Program-made: the position numbers and the translations under genes | The notes under the pieces: generated by a model | What the model saw: only the letters and a program-made list of their open reading frames with translations | Told to the model about the DNA's origin: nothing | The model's database searches: none | Shown: positions 44,081 to 54,536 of the stretch, in pieces | How positions within the stretch are numbered: position 1 is the stretch's first letter | How the letters are laid out: the number at the start of each line of letters is the position of its first letter | Assembly (NCBI GenBank): GCA_030427485.1 | Contig: JAUICG010000018.1 | Coordinates: forward strand, 1 to 64,000 | Length of the DNA stretch: 64,000 nucleotides | From: Gammaproteobacteria bacterium | GTDB lineage: Bacteria; Pseudomonadota; Gammaproteobacteria; Pseudomonadales; Halieaceae | Direction: 5' to 3'

Positions 44081-44565
44081 CGCTCCAACTCGCTGACCCG
44101 CGCGGACATCTCGTCCGTGGCCAGCGCGTCGCAGAGATCGCCGGACAGCGCGTGCACCAGCAGGTAATCCTCGCCCATGTCTATGGTGAGGGTACCCGGT
44201 GTCAGGTTGATGGAGTTGGCGTAGATCACCCTGCCGAGATCCGATGACTGCGGCAGCGGCAGGCGCGCGACCACAGGGTCGATGTCCGTCTCGCGCCGCC
44301 ATACGCGGCGCACGATATCGAGATTGCTGGCCAACACCTGCAGGGCCAGCCAGCCGAGATAACGCGGCAGGCGCAGGACCAGGTGGGCCGGGGTGGACTC
44401 GTGATCAAGCGCCTGCATTCGGTGCACAATCCAGGTGACCAGCAATACGGAGCAGGCGCCCATACCCAGCATCGCAGCGTTGTAGTGGCCGGAATTCAGC
44501 AGCCAGAACAGGCTGAGCACGCAGGCCATCGCTATTGTATAACGCACTTTCTGTCTCCCGGTCAT
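44077..44565 (-). CDS. mrpE: Cation/proton antiporter subunit E
   Basis: A 162-residue membrane protein with two N-terminal hydrophobic segments. The cytoplasmic domain is typical of MrpE/MnhE (VIYANSINLTPGTLTIDM then YLLVHAL) at about residues 113-145. It is the first gene of the nine-gene operon. The start is either the ATG at 44565 or a GTG two codons earlier; neither has a strong ribosome-binding site. Subunit E supports assembly of the antiporter in known systems. Confidence 0.9.
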   Translation of the reverse strand: MTGRQKVRYTIAMACVLSLFWLLNSGHYNAAMLGMGACSVLLVTWIVHRMQALDHESTPAHLVLRLPRYLGWLALQVLASNLDIVRRVWRRETDIDPVVARLPLPQSSDLGRVIYANSINLTPGTLTIDMGEDYLLVHALSGDLCDALATDEMSARVSELER

Positions 44566-44571
44566 CGCCAC

Positions 44572-44973
44572 ATGCAGCCGCTACCTGCTACGCCCGCCGC
44601 CAATCCGGCCGCGCGATCGTCAGCGACATAGTGGTGTGAGAGTGGCTTCGATGCAGTCCGCCGGCGCCCCATCCGCGGCAATGCGCGCCATTGTAGCGCT
44701 TTCCGACCGCATTGACACGAATTGCGCCAGACAGTCTGCGATTCAGTTTAAAAATTGTTGATGGCCGAAAGCCTGAGCGGCCCTGTTGCAGCCTGGACCG
44801 AGAGGCGACAGGAGCATCTGCCTCATTTGGGTACCCCCGGGACCTTCCCCTACCCGCAGATCAGCCTATCGTCAACCCTGGGGTGAAAGTAAAACTATTA
44901 TAGCTCCCTCGCGGGGTGGCTGTGCCGAGGCGTTTGGCGGTACGTCTGCTGAGGTGGCAACGAGGACGACGTG
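44572..44973. other. Intergenic region upstream of the antiporter operon
   Basis: About 400 bp between the antiporter operon and a small plus-strand ORF. I see no gene. The plus strand can form GGCCG/CGGCC (44763-44782) and an 8-bp stem CCTGTTGC/GCGACAGG (44782-44812, one G-T pair; these stems share a base). CTGGACCGAGAG in the loop recalls part of the ykkC-type riboswitch core, but the rest of that consensus is missing. TATTATA near 44898 could be a -10 element for the small ORF. Confidence 0.4.
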
Positions 44974-45147
44974 ATGACAACAGACAACAATGCGGAAGAA
45001 ATAGAGATCCCGGAAGAAGCCTACAAGCAGAACACCGTGTACCGACCGTGGAGCGATATACAGGCCGGTATTCGGGTGGCCACAGCGTACACCCCGCCGG
45101 CGCAGCGCCAGCGCCTCAAAGATGAGCACAGGCCCCTGCAGCGTTGA
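44974..45147 (+). CDS. Small hypothetical protein (57 residues)
   Basis: An open frame of 57 codons that I do not recognise. The ATG has GAGG eight bases upstream; a GTG directly before it is an alternative. The predicted protein is hydrophilic, acidic at the N-terminus (NNAEEIEIPEEAYKQN) and basic at the C-terminus (PAQRQRLKDEHRP), with one WSDIQAGIRVATAY stretch and no membrane segment. It lies alone between the antiporter operon and the large polysaccharide gene. The support is a good ribosome-binding site and amino-acid usage like a soluble protein; without homologs it is only a candidate. Confidence 0.45.
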   Translation: MTTDNNAEEIEIPEEAYKQNTVYRPWSDIQAGIRVATAYTPPAQRQRLKDEHRPLQR

Positions 45148-45783
45148 CATCGTTTACCACTGTGCCAGTTCAGTCGTGCAGATGACATCGCAACGCGTGC
45201 GCTTACTGATTCTCAGTCGTTGACCACCCGCCCACGGCGACAGGCCGGGGCAGCTTCCGGTCGATACGCGCGGCAGACCCGCCATCGCGCACGACGATGC
45301 GCGAAACAACTTTCCGGCATTTTTGAGCACCCGTCTACAAAATGCCTGAAAATACTCCCCGGACGGCCCCGCGCAGACAAGGATTTACTGTAGTATTTTT
45401 TTCAGTACACAGGGGACCTGTCGGCAGCCGATTTCCGCGACATGGGTAATGCCGCATGATTAATGATATAGTAGCGGAGCTCTGTGCAAAGAGAGCGTGC
45501 CATGCGAAAAATGCAGGTTGCAGCGTTGACCAGCGCGGACCGGCGCACCGCGCGACGGTGGGCCAGCCCCCCTGCACACCGGGTTCGGGGCGCTTTGTGC
45601 GAAAATGTGCGCGGCGGTCGCCCGGCGTTGCTTACTGCCCGGCAATGGACATCACGGCAAACGGATCTGCAAACGTGCGCCCGGAGGATTGGCTTTCCCG
45701 GATCCCGCATAGCGTGGCATAACGCATGTCGCCCGTTGGTAAAAAACAGCAACAATAAAACTGATGCGTGACGCAAAGAACTT
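45148..45783. other. 636-bp region upstream of the giant sulfotransferase/glycosyltransferase gene
   Basis: No convincing gene is present; open frames on either strand are arginine-rich antisense-type translations without a ribosome-binding site. AT-rich patches (around 45380-45410 and 45455-45475, with TATAGT near 45468) may hold the promoter of the giant gene, followed by a leader of roughly 300 bases. I see no riboswitch structure that I can name. Confidence 0.4.
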
Positions 45784-48700
45784 ATGAAGAACTGTCTACT
45801 TGTATTGGGGATGCATCGCAGCGGCACGTCGGCGTTCACCGGCATTCTCAACCTTCTGGGCGTCAATCTCGGCACCAGGATGCTCGAGACGCAACGGGAT
45901 AACCCGAAGGGTTTCTTTGAAAACAAATACGTTGTGCTGGCCAACGATTGTATTCTGGAGACATTTGACTCCTCCTGGGACGACCCGCTGCCACTGCCGG
46001 ACAACTGGCCGGCGAGATTCGAGGATTCACAACTCCTGGAGGACGCCCGCACTTTCCTGCGCACAGACATGCCCGACGGTGAACTCTCGGCGATAAAGGA
46101 TCCGCGATTGTGCCGGCTGCTGCCATTCTGGCTACCACTGCTCGAGGCGGAAGCTATCACACCACGTGTCGCGCTGGTGGTTCGCAACCCCCTGGAGATC
46201 GCCGACTCACTGTCTCGCAGGAACGGCTTTTCCATCCAGAAATCACTGGTCCTGTGGATGCAGTACATGCTGGAGGCTGAACGGAACACCCGGCATCTTC
46301 CCCGCTGCTTCGTAACATTCGAGTCCGTGCTGGGTGAGCCGCGACAGGTCATCGAACGCGTATTCGACGCGGTAGGCCTGGACACACCGGATTTCGCAGC
46401 GATAGACCCCGAGGCACTCGCGCAGTTTGTCGATCAGGACATGCGTCATCACCAGGTGTCGGATACCGACCTCGATACGCGCTGCCACAAGACGATAGCG
46501 GACTACTATCGACTGCTCCGCAACGTGTGTACGGGCGAAATTGCGGCAGACGAATACGCCGCATTTGACGAATTGGGCGAACAATTCGAAATCAACCAGA
46601 ACCTGTTCTACAACAGCGATGTCGCATTGAAGCTGGAGCGAGCCAAGGAAGAGGATTCTCCCGCCTGGTACCTGGCGAAACTGAACCGCATCAAGGCGCG
46701 ACTGGATTCAGACAAGACATTCCGCGAATACCGCTACATCGCGAACACGGAACACCTCTACCACGACCGGATCACACTGCAAAACCAGTCCAATGATTTG
46801 CGCAACGAGATCAGCAAACTGCACGCAGAGATCACCAATCTGCAGGAGGAGATCGCCCGGCTGCAGAACCAGCTACTCACGCCGCATGTCACCGTGTCGG
46901 CCCTGCGCGATCAATTAGCGGCGCAGGCAGGGGAAACCTCGTCACTGCAGCAGGAAGTTGACGCGCAAGCCAGGCTCATTGCGGACTTGCAGCACAACAT
47001 TGCCACCCAGGCGGACGAAATCACGATTCTGCAGAGTACTGTTTCGAGCAGGCTCGATGAAATGACAGCGCTGCAGGACACCATCACCCTGCTGGAGCAG
47101 GAGCGACTCACACTGCAGAATGTCATTGCAGCGCAAAAAATTGTTATATCCGCACAAAAAACCGCGGAAAGTTCGCAACTGCAGAACATCTCCAATCTGC
47201 GCGGGGAAATCGACCGCCTGATGGGCGTCGTCCAGGCGAAAGACGAGGACCTGCACAGGCAGCACGATGGCCATCTTCAGTTGCAAGCCCGGTCTGAAGA
47301 ACTGGAGAAGATCATTTTTCAGGTTTACGCAACGCGGCCATGGCGCGCGTACCAGAAGTATCAGCGGATGGTGGAGGCCACGTTCCCTGAGGGAACTCTC
47401 CTGAGGCGAATGCTGCAGCAGATGAAGCGCTGGGTCACAGGTGAAAAGCCTGAACAGCCTGTCATTGACGAAGCCGCTGATACAAACGCCGACAGCGGGT
47501 CGCCGGCGTCAGCCGCGGCCACTGACGACGCGGTGGTTCTACCGGGCGAAAACGCGCCGCCGGATACTGAGCAAACCGCGGATGAAACTGTCGTAGGGGC
47601 GAGTTCGCCGGACGCAGCACAGGCGTTCGCCGAGCCGGAGTTGGAGCCGGTGCAGGCACCCGTGTCCGAATCTGAACCCGAGCCAGAACCACAGCCAGAA
47701 CCACAGCCAGAACCAGAACCAGGTCCAGAACGAGATCATGAACTTGAGCTTGAGTTCGAGCCTGAACCCGAGCCTGAACCTGAGCCTGAGCCTGCCCGCG
47801 AAGCAGCGCCGGAAGAAACGCCGGAACCCGAAACGGCGCAACAGCCCGAGCCGGAAGCATCGCCGCAGCGAGAGCCGGTGCGCAGACCCGGGCTGTTCCT
47901 CGTCACGAACACCGGGATTGTGCCAGGCGTAGTAACCGTTGACGACCCGGAACCCGCCGGGGAAGCTGTGGCCGCCGACGCACAGGCGCCACGAACAAGC
48001 GACCCATCCGAAGAGCCGCTCTATCAGGAAGCGGCCTATTCCGCCGCGATGAACCCCGAAAACAGGGCCGGTGCCGTCTATGGAGTGGCCGTGGAGGACG
48101 CACCGCGCGAGTCCGACCAGGAAGACATGCGGTTCCCGGTCAATGACAATCCCGATGTCAGTATTATCATTCCCGTGTTCAACAACTGGGACTTTACCCG
48201 CAAGTGTTTGCAGTCCCAGTTCCTCCACAATCGCGGCAGCTACGAGATCATCGTGGTCGACAACAACTCCACCGATGAGACGCCGCAGCGGCTGGCGGCC
48301 ATCGAGGGTATCCAGGTCATCACCAACGACAGCAATGAGGTTTTCGTCAATGCCTGCAACCAGGCTGCAGGCGTTGCGCGGGGCAGGTACCTGCTGTTCC
48401 TGAATAATGATACTGAAGTCAGCGAAGGCTGGCTGGAGGCGATGCTGTCACCTTTTTCCGACGCCAGTACCGGCATCGTCGGCGCGAAACTGGTGTACCC
48501 GGATGGCACTCTGCAGGAGGCGGGTGGCATCATCTGGAAGGACGGCAACGGCTGCAATTACGGGAACGGCGACAACCCTGACCTCCCCAAGTACTCCTAC
48601 CGCAAAGCGGTCGACTACTGCTCCGGCGCCTGCCTGATGATCTCGCGTTCCCTGTGGGACGAAATCGGCGGATTCGATGAGCGCTTTGCACCCGCTTATT

Positions 48701-50883
48701 ACGAGGACACGGACCTGTGCTTTACCGCCCGCGCAATGAACTACAGGGTTATCTACCAGCCGGCTGCCAGGATAGTACACTTCGGCGGCGCCTCGGCCGG
48801 CAAGGAGACCACGTCAGGTTACAAGCGTTACCAGGATATCAACCGCCTGAAGTTTATCGATAAATGGCAGGAGGTACTCGACCGGGATCATGTGCTGAGT
48901 TCTGCAGGCCTGTTTAACGCCAGGGAGAAAACGGGCGACAAACATATTCTGATCATCGACCACCACGTCCCCACCTTTGACCGGGATTCAGGCTCCCTGC
49001 GCATGCTCAACATGCTGCAGATCCTGCAGGATATGAACTACAAAGTGTCCTTCTGGCCGGATCAACTCGTCTACGATGCCAAGTACACGCGGGTGTTACA
49101 GGACCTCGGCATCGAAACCTACTACGGCGGCCTGCACTTTGAGACGTTTATCCGGGAACACGGCAACGAGCTGGATGTGGTATTGATGTCGCGCCCCAGC
49201 ACGACCCGGAAGTACATGCACCTCGTCAAAAAATACTCGAGGGCAAAAACCATTTTCGACACCGTCGACCTGCACTATGTGCGTGAACAGCGCCGCCTGG
49301 CCCTGGAAGTCCAGCGCTGGAAAAACCTCGAGTTTTTCCTGGCGGAGGAAGCCGACGCCACGCTGGTGGTGAGCCCGGCCGAAAAACGCATGCTCGAACA
49401 CGAGAAGTTTGCCGACAAGATTGCCGTGGTTTCCAATATTCACACGCTTGAACCCTGCCAAAAAGGCTTCGAAGAGCGCGAGGGCCTGATGTTTATCGGC
49501 AGCTTCGCACACCCGCCCAACGAAGAGGGCATCATCTGGTTTATTGACTATATTCTGCCGCTCATCAAGAAGAAGATACCCGATATACACCTGACCATTG
49601 TCGGCAGCGAACCGACCGAGCGATTGCTGGGACTGGCCAACGAGTCGGTGACCGTGACCGGGTTCGTAGAGGATGTCTCCGGGTACTTCAACGACAGCAA
49701 GGTGTTCGTTTCTCCACTGCTACACGGAGCCGGCGTGAAGGGAAAAATCGGCCAGAGTTTCTCCTACGGCCTGCCCGTGGTCACCACCAGCATCGGCGCT
49801 GAAGGGATGCAGTTGACGGACGGACTGAACGTCCTGATCTCGGACAGCGAGACGGAATTCGCCAACAATGTCGTCGCTTTGTACCGCGAGAAATTCCTGT
49901 GGCAAAAGCTGTCCACAAATTGCCGCCAGGTTATCCGCGAGCAGTTCAGCACCGACACAATCCGCAGCGCCCTGGAAGGAATCCTGCAGCAGGCGCAACC
50001 GCCCCGGCAGGAGAAGAAAGCCGCTGCCGCCCGTCCTGTGATCGTGCATTGCCACCTCTTCAAGAATGCGGGAAGCACCCTGGACTGGAGCCTGCAACGG
50101 CAGTTCGGGCCCGCTTTCGTCGATCATCGGGATGATGACAATATGCGCCGCGGTGCGGCCTACCTCAAACCGTACCTGGAAACCCACCAGCAGATTTCGG
50201 CGCTATCCAGCCATCATGTCAGGTTCCCGCTTCCCCTCTCGGAGGAGTTACACCTGCTGCCGCTGATTTCGTTGCGGCATCCGATTGACCGGGCGCGCTC
50301 CGTTTATGACTTTGAACGGCGCCAGGAGGCCAATACCCCGGGCGCGATCCAGGCCAAGAAACTGTCTTTCGCCGACTACGTGCGCTGGCGCATGCAGCCG
50401 GATGTGGCGCCTACCATTCGCAATTTCCACTGCAGTTTTTGCACCAGTAATTTCGACAGCACAATTGGCGAGGCCGCGTATCAGGAGAGCGTGGCGATGC
50501 TGATAAAAACCCCGTTGCTGGTGATCGTGGAGCGCTATGACGAGAGTATGGTGCTGCTCGAGCAGCAACTGGAGGAGCATTTCCAGGGCATCGACCTGTC
50601 CTATCTGCGTCAGAATGAAACCTTCGGCCGCGAGGTGGAACTGGTGCAGCGCATCGAATCCGTTTTCGAGCAACTGGGCCCCGAACTCACCGTTGAGTTT
50701 CGCGAAAAGAATCACTGGGACATGAAGCTGTATGAAAACGCACTGGCGATACACGGCGAACGCATGGGCTCGCTGGGGAACCTGGACAGGTTGATGGCAG
50801 ACTTCCAGGCGCGCTGTCGCCTGCTATCAGTGGCCACCCTTCCGGGCAATGCGACAGAGATTCCCGAGTCCCAGGTGGGCTGA
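45784..50883 (+). CDS. Giant multidomain sulfotransferase-GT2-GT4-sulfotransferase protein
   Basis: A single open frame of 1,699 residues. Residues 1-260 form a sulfotransferase-family domain with the PAPS loop [13 protein letters not shown] (9-20). About 330-510 is a coiled coil rich in Gln, Leu and Glu. About 560-760 is a Glu/Pro-rich linker with EP repeats. About 790-1045 is a GT2 domain ([22 protein letters not shown] metal-binding region near 872, [13 protein letters not shown]). About 1053-1410 is a GT4-type domain ([38 protein letters not shown]). About 1415-1680 is a second sulfotransferase domain ([16 protein letters not shown]). It would build and sulfate a surface glycan in the cytoplasm. 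No signal peptide is present. The neighbours are O-antigen-type genes. Exact acceptor and sugar are unknown. Confidence 0.88.
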   Translation: MKNCLLVLGMHRSGTSAFTGILNLLGVNLGTRMLETQRDNPKGFFENKYVVLANDCILETFDSSWDDPLPLPDNWPARFEDSQLLEDARTFLRTDMPDGELSAIKDPRLCRLLPFWLPLLEAEAITPRVALVVRNPLEIADSLSRRNGFSIQKSLVLWMQYMLEAERNTRHLPRCFVTFESVLGEPRQVIERVFDAVGLDTPDFAAIDPEALAQFVDQDMRHHQVSDTDLDTRCHKTIADYYRLLRNVCTGEIAADEYAAFDELGEQFEINQNLFYNSDVALKLERAKEEDSPAWYLAKLNRIKARLDSDKTFREYRYIANTEHLYHDRITLQNQSNDLRNEISKLHAEITNLQEEIARLQNQLLTPHVTVSALRDQLAAQAGETSSLQQEVDAQARLIADLQHNIATQADEITILQSTVSSRLDEMTALQDTITLLEQERLTLQNVIAAQKIVISAQKTAESSQLQNISNLRGEIDRLMGVVQAKDEDLHRQHDGHLQLQARSEELEKIIFQVYATRPWRAYQKYQRMVEATFPEGTLLRRMLQQMKRWVTGEKPEQPVIDEAADTNADSGSPASAAATDDAVVLPGENAPPDTEQTADETVVGASSPDAAQAFAEPELEPVQAPVSESEPEPEPQPEPQPEPEPGPERDHELELEFEPEPEPEPEPEPAREAAPEETPEPETAQQPEPEASPQREPVRRPGLFLVTNTGIVPGVVTVDDPEPAGEAVAADAQAPRTSDPSEEPLYQEAAYSAAMNPENRAGAVYGVAVEDAPRESDQEDMRFPVNDNPDVSIIIPVFNNWDFTRKCLQSQFLHNRGSYEIIVVDNNSTDETPQRLAAIEGIQVITNDSNEVFVNACNQAAGVARGRYLLFLNNDTEVSEGWLEAMLSPFSDASTGIVGAKLVYPDGTLQEAGGIIWKDGNGCNYGNGDNPDLPKYSYRKAVDYCSGACLMISRSLWDEIGGFDERFAPAYYEDTDLCFTARAMNYRVIYQPAARIVHFGGASAGKETTSGYKRYQDINRLKFIDKWQEVLDRDHVLSSAGLFNAREKTGDKHILIIDHHVPTFDRDSGSLRMLNMLQILQDMNYKVSFWPDQLVYDAKYTRVLQDLGIETYYGGLHFETFIREHGNELDVVLMSRPSTTRKYMHLVKKYSRAKTIFDTVDLHYVREQRRLALEVQRWKNLEFFLAEEADATLVVSPAEKRMLEHEKFADKIAVVSNIHTLEPCQKGFEEREGLMFIGSFAHPPNEEGIIWFIDYILPLIKKKIPDIHLTIVGSEPTERLLGLANESVTVTGFVEDVSGYFNDSKVFVSPLLHGAGVKGKIGQSFSYGLPVVTTSIGAEGMQLTDGLNVLISDSETEFANNVVALYREKFLWQKLSTNCRQVIREQFSTDTIRSALEGILQQAQPPRQEKKAAAARPVIVHCHLFKNAGSTLDWSLQRQFGPAFVDHRDDDNMRRGAAYLKPYLETHQQISALSSHHVRFPLPLSEELHLLPLISLRHPIDRARSVYDFERRQEANTPGAIQAKKLSFADYVRWRMQPDVAPTIRNFHCSFCTSNFDSTIGEAAYQESVAMLIKTPLLVIVERYDESMVLLEQQLEEHFQGIDLSYLRQNETFGREVELVQRIESVFEQLGPELTVEFREKNHWDMKLYENALAIHGERMGSLGNLDRLMADFQARCRLLSVATLPGNATEIPESQVG
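47665..47815 (+). repeat. Glu-Pro coding repeat within the giant gene
   Basis: Short tandem units of GAR-CCN codons (Glu-Pro, with Gln-Pro and Glu-Leu variants) encode a linker of about 50 residues between the coiled coil and the GT2 domain. Such DNA is prone to slippage, so its length may vary between strains. The frame is kept throughout. Confidence 0.8.
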
Positions 50884-50999
50884 GCGCCGCCGGAAACCCC
50901 TGCACGCGACACACCGGGGCAAAAAGTCGCCCGCCAGAGTAGCCTGAGGCACCGCCCTGCAATTATCATGCGCGTACAGACAGCACGGGATCTTCGACC

Positions 51000-51416
51000 A
51001 TGGCCATAGAATTCAATTTCGGCAGTTTCTTCGCGCGATGGCTGTTCGCCATCATACTGGTCTTCGGAACCTACAATCCGACTGACTACTCCTACGCCAG
51101 CTGGGTAATGGCCCAAAGCGCGACGTTCGGCCCGGTGATGGCGCTGATTGGAGTTGTGTTGCTGATCGCGTGGATCGTCTACCTGCGCGCGACCTTCCTC
51201 TCGCTCGGGGTACTGGGCATTGTGCTGGGTGGTGCGTTCTTTGCCTGTATCATCTGGTTGTTTGTCGATCTCGGGCTGCTCAGCCTGGATGCGACCGGCG
51301 CGCTGACCTGGGTCGCCCTGCTTGTCCTGTCATTCATCCTCGCCGCGGGCATGTCCTGGTCGCATATCAGGCGGCGCCTCACCGGGCAGTTCGACGTTGA
51401 TGAGAAGGATGACTAG
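51000..51416 (+). CDS. Four-TM hypothetical membrane protein
   Basis: A 138-residue protein with about four hydrophobic segments (residues about 10-25, 40-62, 66-88 and 98-120) and a charged cytoplasmic tail (HIRRRLTGQFDVDEKDD). I do not recognise a function. It may belong to one of the small DUF families of four-helix membrane proteins common in marine proteobacteria. It follows the giant gene by 116 bp on the same strand and converges on the WbpM-like gene. A link to polysaccharide export or anchoring is possible but not shown. Confidence 0.7.
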   Translation: MAIEFNFGSFFARWLFAIILVFGTYNPTDYSYASWVMAQSATFGPVMALIGVVLLIAWIVYLRATFLSLGVLGIVLGGAFFACIIWLFVDLGLLSLDATGALTWVALLVLSFILAAGMSWSHIRRRLTGQFDVDEKDD

Positions 51417-51458
51417 CGATATTGACGGATGCAGCGCTCAGGGCTGCCATTGCTGCGT

Positions 51459-53474
51459 TTAATGGCTATCCGGAAACAACTCCTTCACGTTTGATGTCGC
51501 TGTAGACTCCACCGCTACCAGTTTGCCCTGCCTTTTCCAGAGGTGGTCGTGACGGACCTTGTGGCCGCTGAATCCGCTCACCGCAAAGCTCAGTACTGCG
51601 CTGATACCATCGCAATCCAGCGTGTCACAGTGCCCGCGAAGTTTCGCCAGCAGCCTCTGCAGCTGGCCAAATGGCAGGCACTCCTCCTCCGCTCGCATGA
51701 TCATCGGATGCCCTGTTCCGGTCACATTGGTGCCGAGCAACAACTCCTCGTGTAACTTTTCCCCGGGACGCAATCCGATAAACTCGATTTCAATGTGATC
51801 GCCCGCCCTGTTGCTGTGGCCCATCTCATAGCCGCTGAGCCTGATCATGCGCTTCGCGAGGTCGACGATACGCACCGGCTCGCCCATATCGAGCACGAAG
51901 ACATCGCCCCCGGTCGCCATCGCCCCGGCCTGCAGGACCAGCTGCGCAGCCTCCGGAATACTCATGAAATACCGGGATACATCAGGGTGGGTGACGGTTA
52001 CCGGGCCGCCATCCTCCACCTGCTGCCGAAACAGCGGCACTACCGAGCCGGACGAACCGAGCACGTTGCCGAAACGGACCATGCAAAACAGGGTGGAACC
52101 CTCCTGTTGCGCAAGCCCCTGTAGAATCATCTCGGCCAGTCGCTTGGACGCACCCATGATATTTGTCGGGCGCACTGCCTTATCGGTAGACACCAGCACA
52201 AAGGTCTCAACGCCTGCCTTGCGCGCTGCCGTCGCTGCATACCATGTGCCAAACACGTTATTGGCCACGCCCTCGGCAATGTTGTATTCCACCATCGGCA
52301 CATGCTTGTAGGCCGCCGCATGGTAAACCGTATTCACGTCAAAGGTACGGTAAATACTCTCCAGGCGGTTCTGGTCCTGCACCGATCCGAGCAGCGGGAC
52401 CATCTCCACCTGCAGCCCCATCGCGGCCATCGAGGAGCGCAACTCACGCTCTATGCTGTACAGCGCATACTCGGAGTTATCCAGCAGGATCAGTTCCTGC
52501 GGCGCGGCCCGGATGATCTGGCGGCACAACTGCGCGCCGATGGAACCGCCGGCGCCCGTCACCATCACCACCTTCCCGGTAATACATTTCTCGATCAGTT
52601 CGGGGTGCGGCGGCACCGGTTCCCGGCCCAGTAGATCATCGAGGTCGATATCGCGAATCTGGTTGACGCTGGCCTCTCCCGCCAGCAACTCGTTGATCGT
52701 CGGCACCGTGCGAACATAGACCGGCAAGCCGACCAGCGAATTGATGATTTCCTTACGCCGCTCCTGCGACGCGGACGGAATGGCCAGCAGGACCTGCGTG
52801 ATATCGTGCTGGTCTATGAGTTGCTCGAGGTCTTCCGGCCGCGCCACCTGCAGGCCGTTGATAATCGAGCGCTGGAGGTAGCTGTCATCATCGACAAAGC
52901 AGACCGGGTGGTATTGCTCACCATGCTGCAGTGTCTGCAACAACTGTCGACCCGATTGCCCGGCGCCGTAGATAATCACGTTCTCGGACAGCGCGCGCAG
53001 TTTGGCCTGGTAATACGCCCGCACTGCCAGCCGCGTTCCACCGATACCCACCACGAGAAGTATCCAGTAGATAAACGGCATGGAACGGGGGACTTCCGCG
53101 CGCGCGAAAAAGACCGTCGCTCCCAGAATCAACGTGGAGTAACCGGCCGCAGAAACGATCGCCCAGATTGCCTGCTGGCCCATGAAGCGAATAACGGCGC
53201 GGTACAATCCCAGCCGCAAAAACACCATCGCGCTGACCACCAGGGTGACTGCGCCACAGGCGTACTCCACGGCACCCAGTTGAAACTCAAAATGGCCGTA
53301 CCGCAACGCCACCGCCAACCACATCGCGGCCGTGACGTACACCATATCCAGCGAGAACAGACAGGCCTGCTTGATATTGCGTGGCAGTTCTACGGCTTTT
53401 TGCAGGATATCCCTAAGGCTGCCGACAAAACCGACAACCGAACGAGTCATAAAATTGCCAGGACGATTTAACAA
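51459..53474 (-). CDS. WbpM-like nucleotide-sugar 4,6-dehydratase, membrane-anchored
   Basis: A 671-residue protein. Four N-terminal membrane segments (about residues 35-150) are followed by a CoA-binding-like Rossmann region (VIIYGAGQSGRQLL near 170). An SDR dehydratase domain follows (VMVTGAGGSIGAQLCRQI near 302, then VSTDKAVRPTNIMGASKRLAE, the altered S-M-K catalytic triad of this family). WbpM and PglF-type enzymes make UDP-4-keto-6-deoxy sugars for O-antigen and related glycans. The start is taken as TTG behind AGGAGGTG; an ATG eight codons later is possible. It lies at the end of the epimerase-transferase operon, like wbpM at the end of the Pseudomonas O-antigen locus. Confidence 0.92.
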   Translation of the reverse strand: MLNRPGNFMTRSVVGFVGSLRDILQKAVELPRNIKQACLFSLDMVYVTAAMWLAVALRYGHFEFQLGAVEYACGAVTLVVSAMVFLRLGLYRAVIRFMGQQAIWAIVSAAGYSTLILGATVFFARAEVPRSMPFIYWILLVVGIGGTRLAVRAYYQAKLRALSENVIIYGAGQSGRQLLQTLQHGEQYHPVCFVDDDSYLQRSIINGLQVARPEDLEQLIDQHDITQVLLAIPSASQERRKEIINSLVGLPVYVRTVPTINELLAGEASVNQIRDIDLDDLLGREPVPPHPELIEKCITGKVVMVTGAGGSIGAQLCRQIIRAAPQELILLDNSEYALYSIERELRSSMAAMGLQVEMVPLLGSVQDQNRLESIYRTFDVNTVYHAAAYKHVPMVEYNIAEGVANNVFGTWYAATAARKAGVETFVLVSTDKAVRPTNIMGASKRLAEMILQGLAQQEGSTLFCMVRFGNVLGSSGSVVPLFRQQVEDGGPVTVTHPDVSRYFMSIPEAAQLVLQAGAMATGGDVFVLDMGEPVRIVDLAKRMIRLSGYEMGHSNRAGDHIEIEFIGLRPGEKLHEELLLGTNVTGTGHPMIMRAEEECLPFGQLQRLLAKLRGHCDTLDCDGISAVLSFAVSGFSGHKVRHDHLWKRQGKLVAVESTATSNVKELFPDSH

Positions 53475-53549
53475 GACACCTCCTGTGCTCCAGGCTTTGG
53501 CGAACGCATTTTATTTTGCCAATACAAGCGCGCCGGAAAGGTGCTTATT

Positions 53550-54536
53550 TTACGTCAGTCTCCCCATTTTCACCATGCCGTAGAGCAGTGGAAGGTATGC
53601 CAAAAATACCAAAAATAGTCGCGCGCCGGGCCACCATTGCAGCGCCAGTGCCAGCGGCAGTAACCACAACACGTTAATCGCGAGCAGCAGCAGGTCAACG
53701 CTCAGGTGGGAGCGCCAGCGGCGGCTCAAGCGCTGGTACGCGTGCGAGCGGTGGCCCTGGGTGACGTTTTGTCCCGTCAGCAGTCGCCACGCCAACGTCC
53801 AACTGGCATCCGTGATAAACACGGCGCACAACACCAGCCAGCACAGCGGGTCGAGTTGTCCCTGCACCGCGCCCAGCACCGCCAGCGCGGCCAGCAAAAA
53901 GCCGGTCGGCACGCTCCCGGCATCACCCATGAACAGGCGGGCGGGCGGAAAATTCCACAGCAGGAAGCCGGCGTGAGCGGCGGCCAATAGCAGACAGTAC
54001 AGCGCGTAGCTGCCATCGTGCCCACCCTGCCAGGAGAGCAACGCCGCGGCGGCGCATACAAACACCGCCTGCAGCGCGGCGATGCCGTCGATACCGTCCA
54101 TGAAATTGTACAGGTTGAGGGCCCACAGCATCGCAAATGCAGTGAGCAGCACCAGTGCCCAGCGGGTAAAGGCATGCGCTGCCTCCACGCCTTGCAGCAG
54201 GCAGACTGCGCTGAACAGGCAGATCGCGGCGTAACCCAGCAGGCGCCAGCGCACGGGCAGGCCGCGCAAATCGTCGAGGACACCGAGCAGGGCCAGGACC
54301 AGCGCACAGACGGAGAGCACGACATAGGGCTGCGCCCAGAGCCCGTACAGCCATGCCGCCAGCAACAGGCCCAGCACCAGTGACGCAAACAGTGCAAGCC
54401 CGCCGCCGTGGGGGGTCGGTCGCGTATGGGAGCTGCGTTCGTTCGGGGCGTCCAGGATCTGCCGCGACCGGGCAAAGCGCAGATAGGCGCCGCACAGGAC
54501 TACCGAAAACACCAGCGTCGCCAGCACTGCCGTCAT
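53550..54536 (-). CDS. Undecaprenyl-phosphate sugar-1-phosphate transferase (WbpL/WecA-like)
   Basis: A 328-residue inner-membrane protein with about ten hydrophobic segments, of the MraY/WecA polyprenyl-phosphate transferase superfamily. LDAPNERSSHTRPTPHGGGLA is the N-terminal cytoplasmic motif. The metal- and substrate-binding residues are in LGVLDDLRGLP and NLYNFMDGIDGIA, and LFMGDAGSVPTGFLLA completes the set. It loads the first sugar of a glycan onto undecaprenyl phosphate. Its ATG overlaps the epimerase stop in an ATGA arrangement. With the epimerase and the WbpM-like dehydratase it forms one operon. Confidence 0.93.
   Translation of the reverse strand: MTAVLATLVFSVVLCGAYLRFARSRQILDAPNERSSHTRPTPHGGGLALFASLVLGLLLAAWLYGLWAQPYVVLSVCALVLALLGVLDDLRGLPVRWRLLGYAAICLFSAVCLLQGVEAAHAFTRWALVLLTAFAMLWALNLYNFMDGIDGIAALQAVFVCAAAALLSWQGGHDGSYALYCLLLAAAHAGFLLWNFPPARLFMGDAGSVPTGFLLAALAVLGAVQGQLDPLCWLVLCAVFITDASWTLAWRLLTGQNVTQGHRSHAYQRLSRRWRSHLSVDLLLLAINVLWLLPLALALQWWPGARLFLVFLAYLPLLYGMVKMGRLT

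Noticed and set aside
44790..44812. ykkC-type (guanidine) riboswitch
   Set aside because: Only CTGGACCGAGAG resembles the consensus; the other conserved blocks and a matching downstream gene are absent.
45484..45771. 95-codon plus-strand ORF upstream of the giant gene
   Set aside because: No ribosome-binding site, Arg/Cys-rich composition and no hydrophobic core.
45402..46385. 327-codon minus-strand frame reaching into the intergenic region
   Set aside because: Mostly antisense to the giant gene, Ser/Arg-rich, no ribosome-binding site, no recognised domain.
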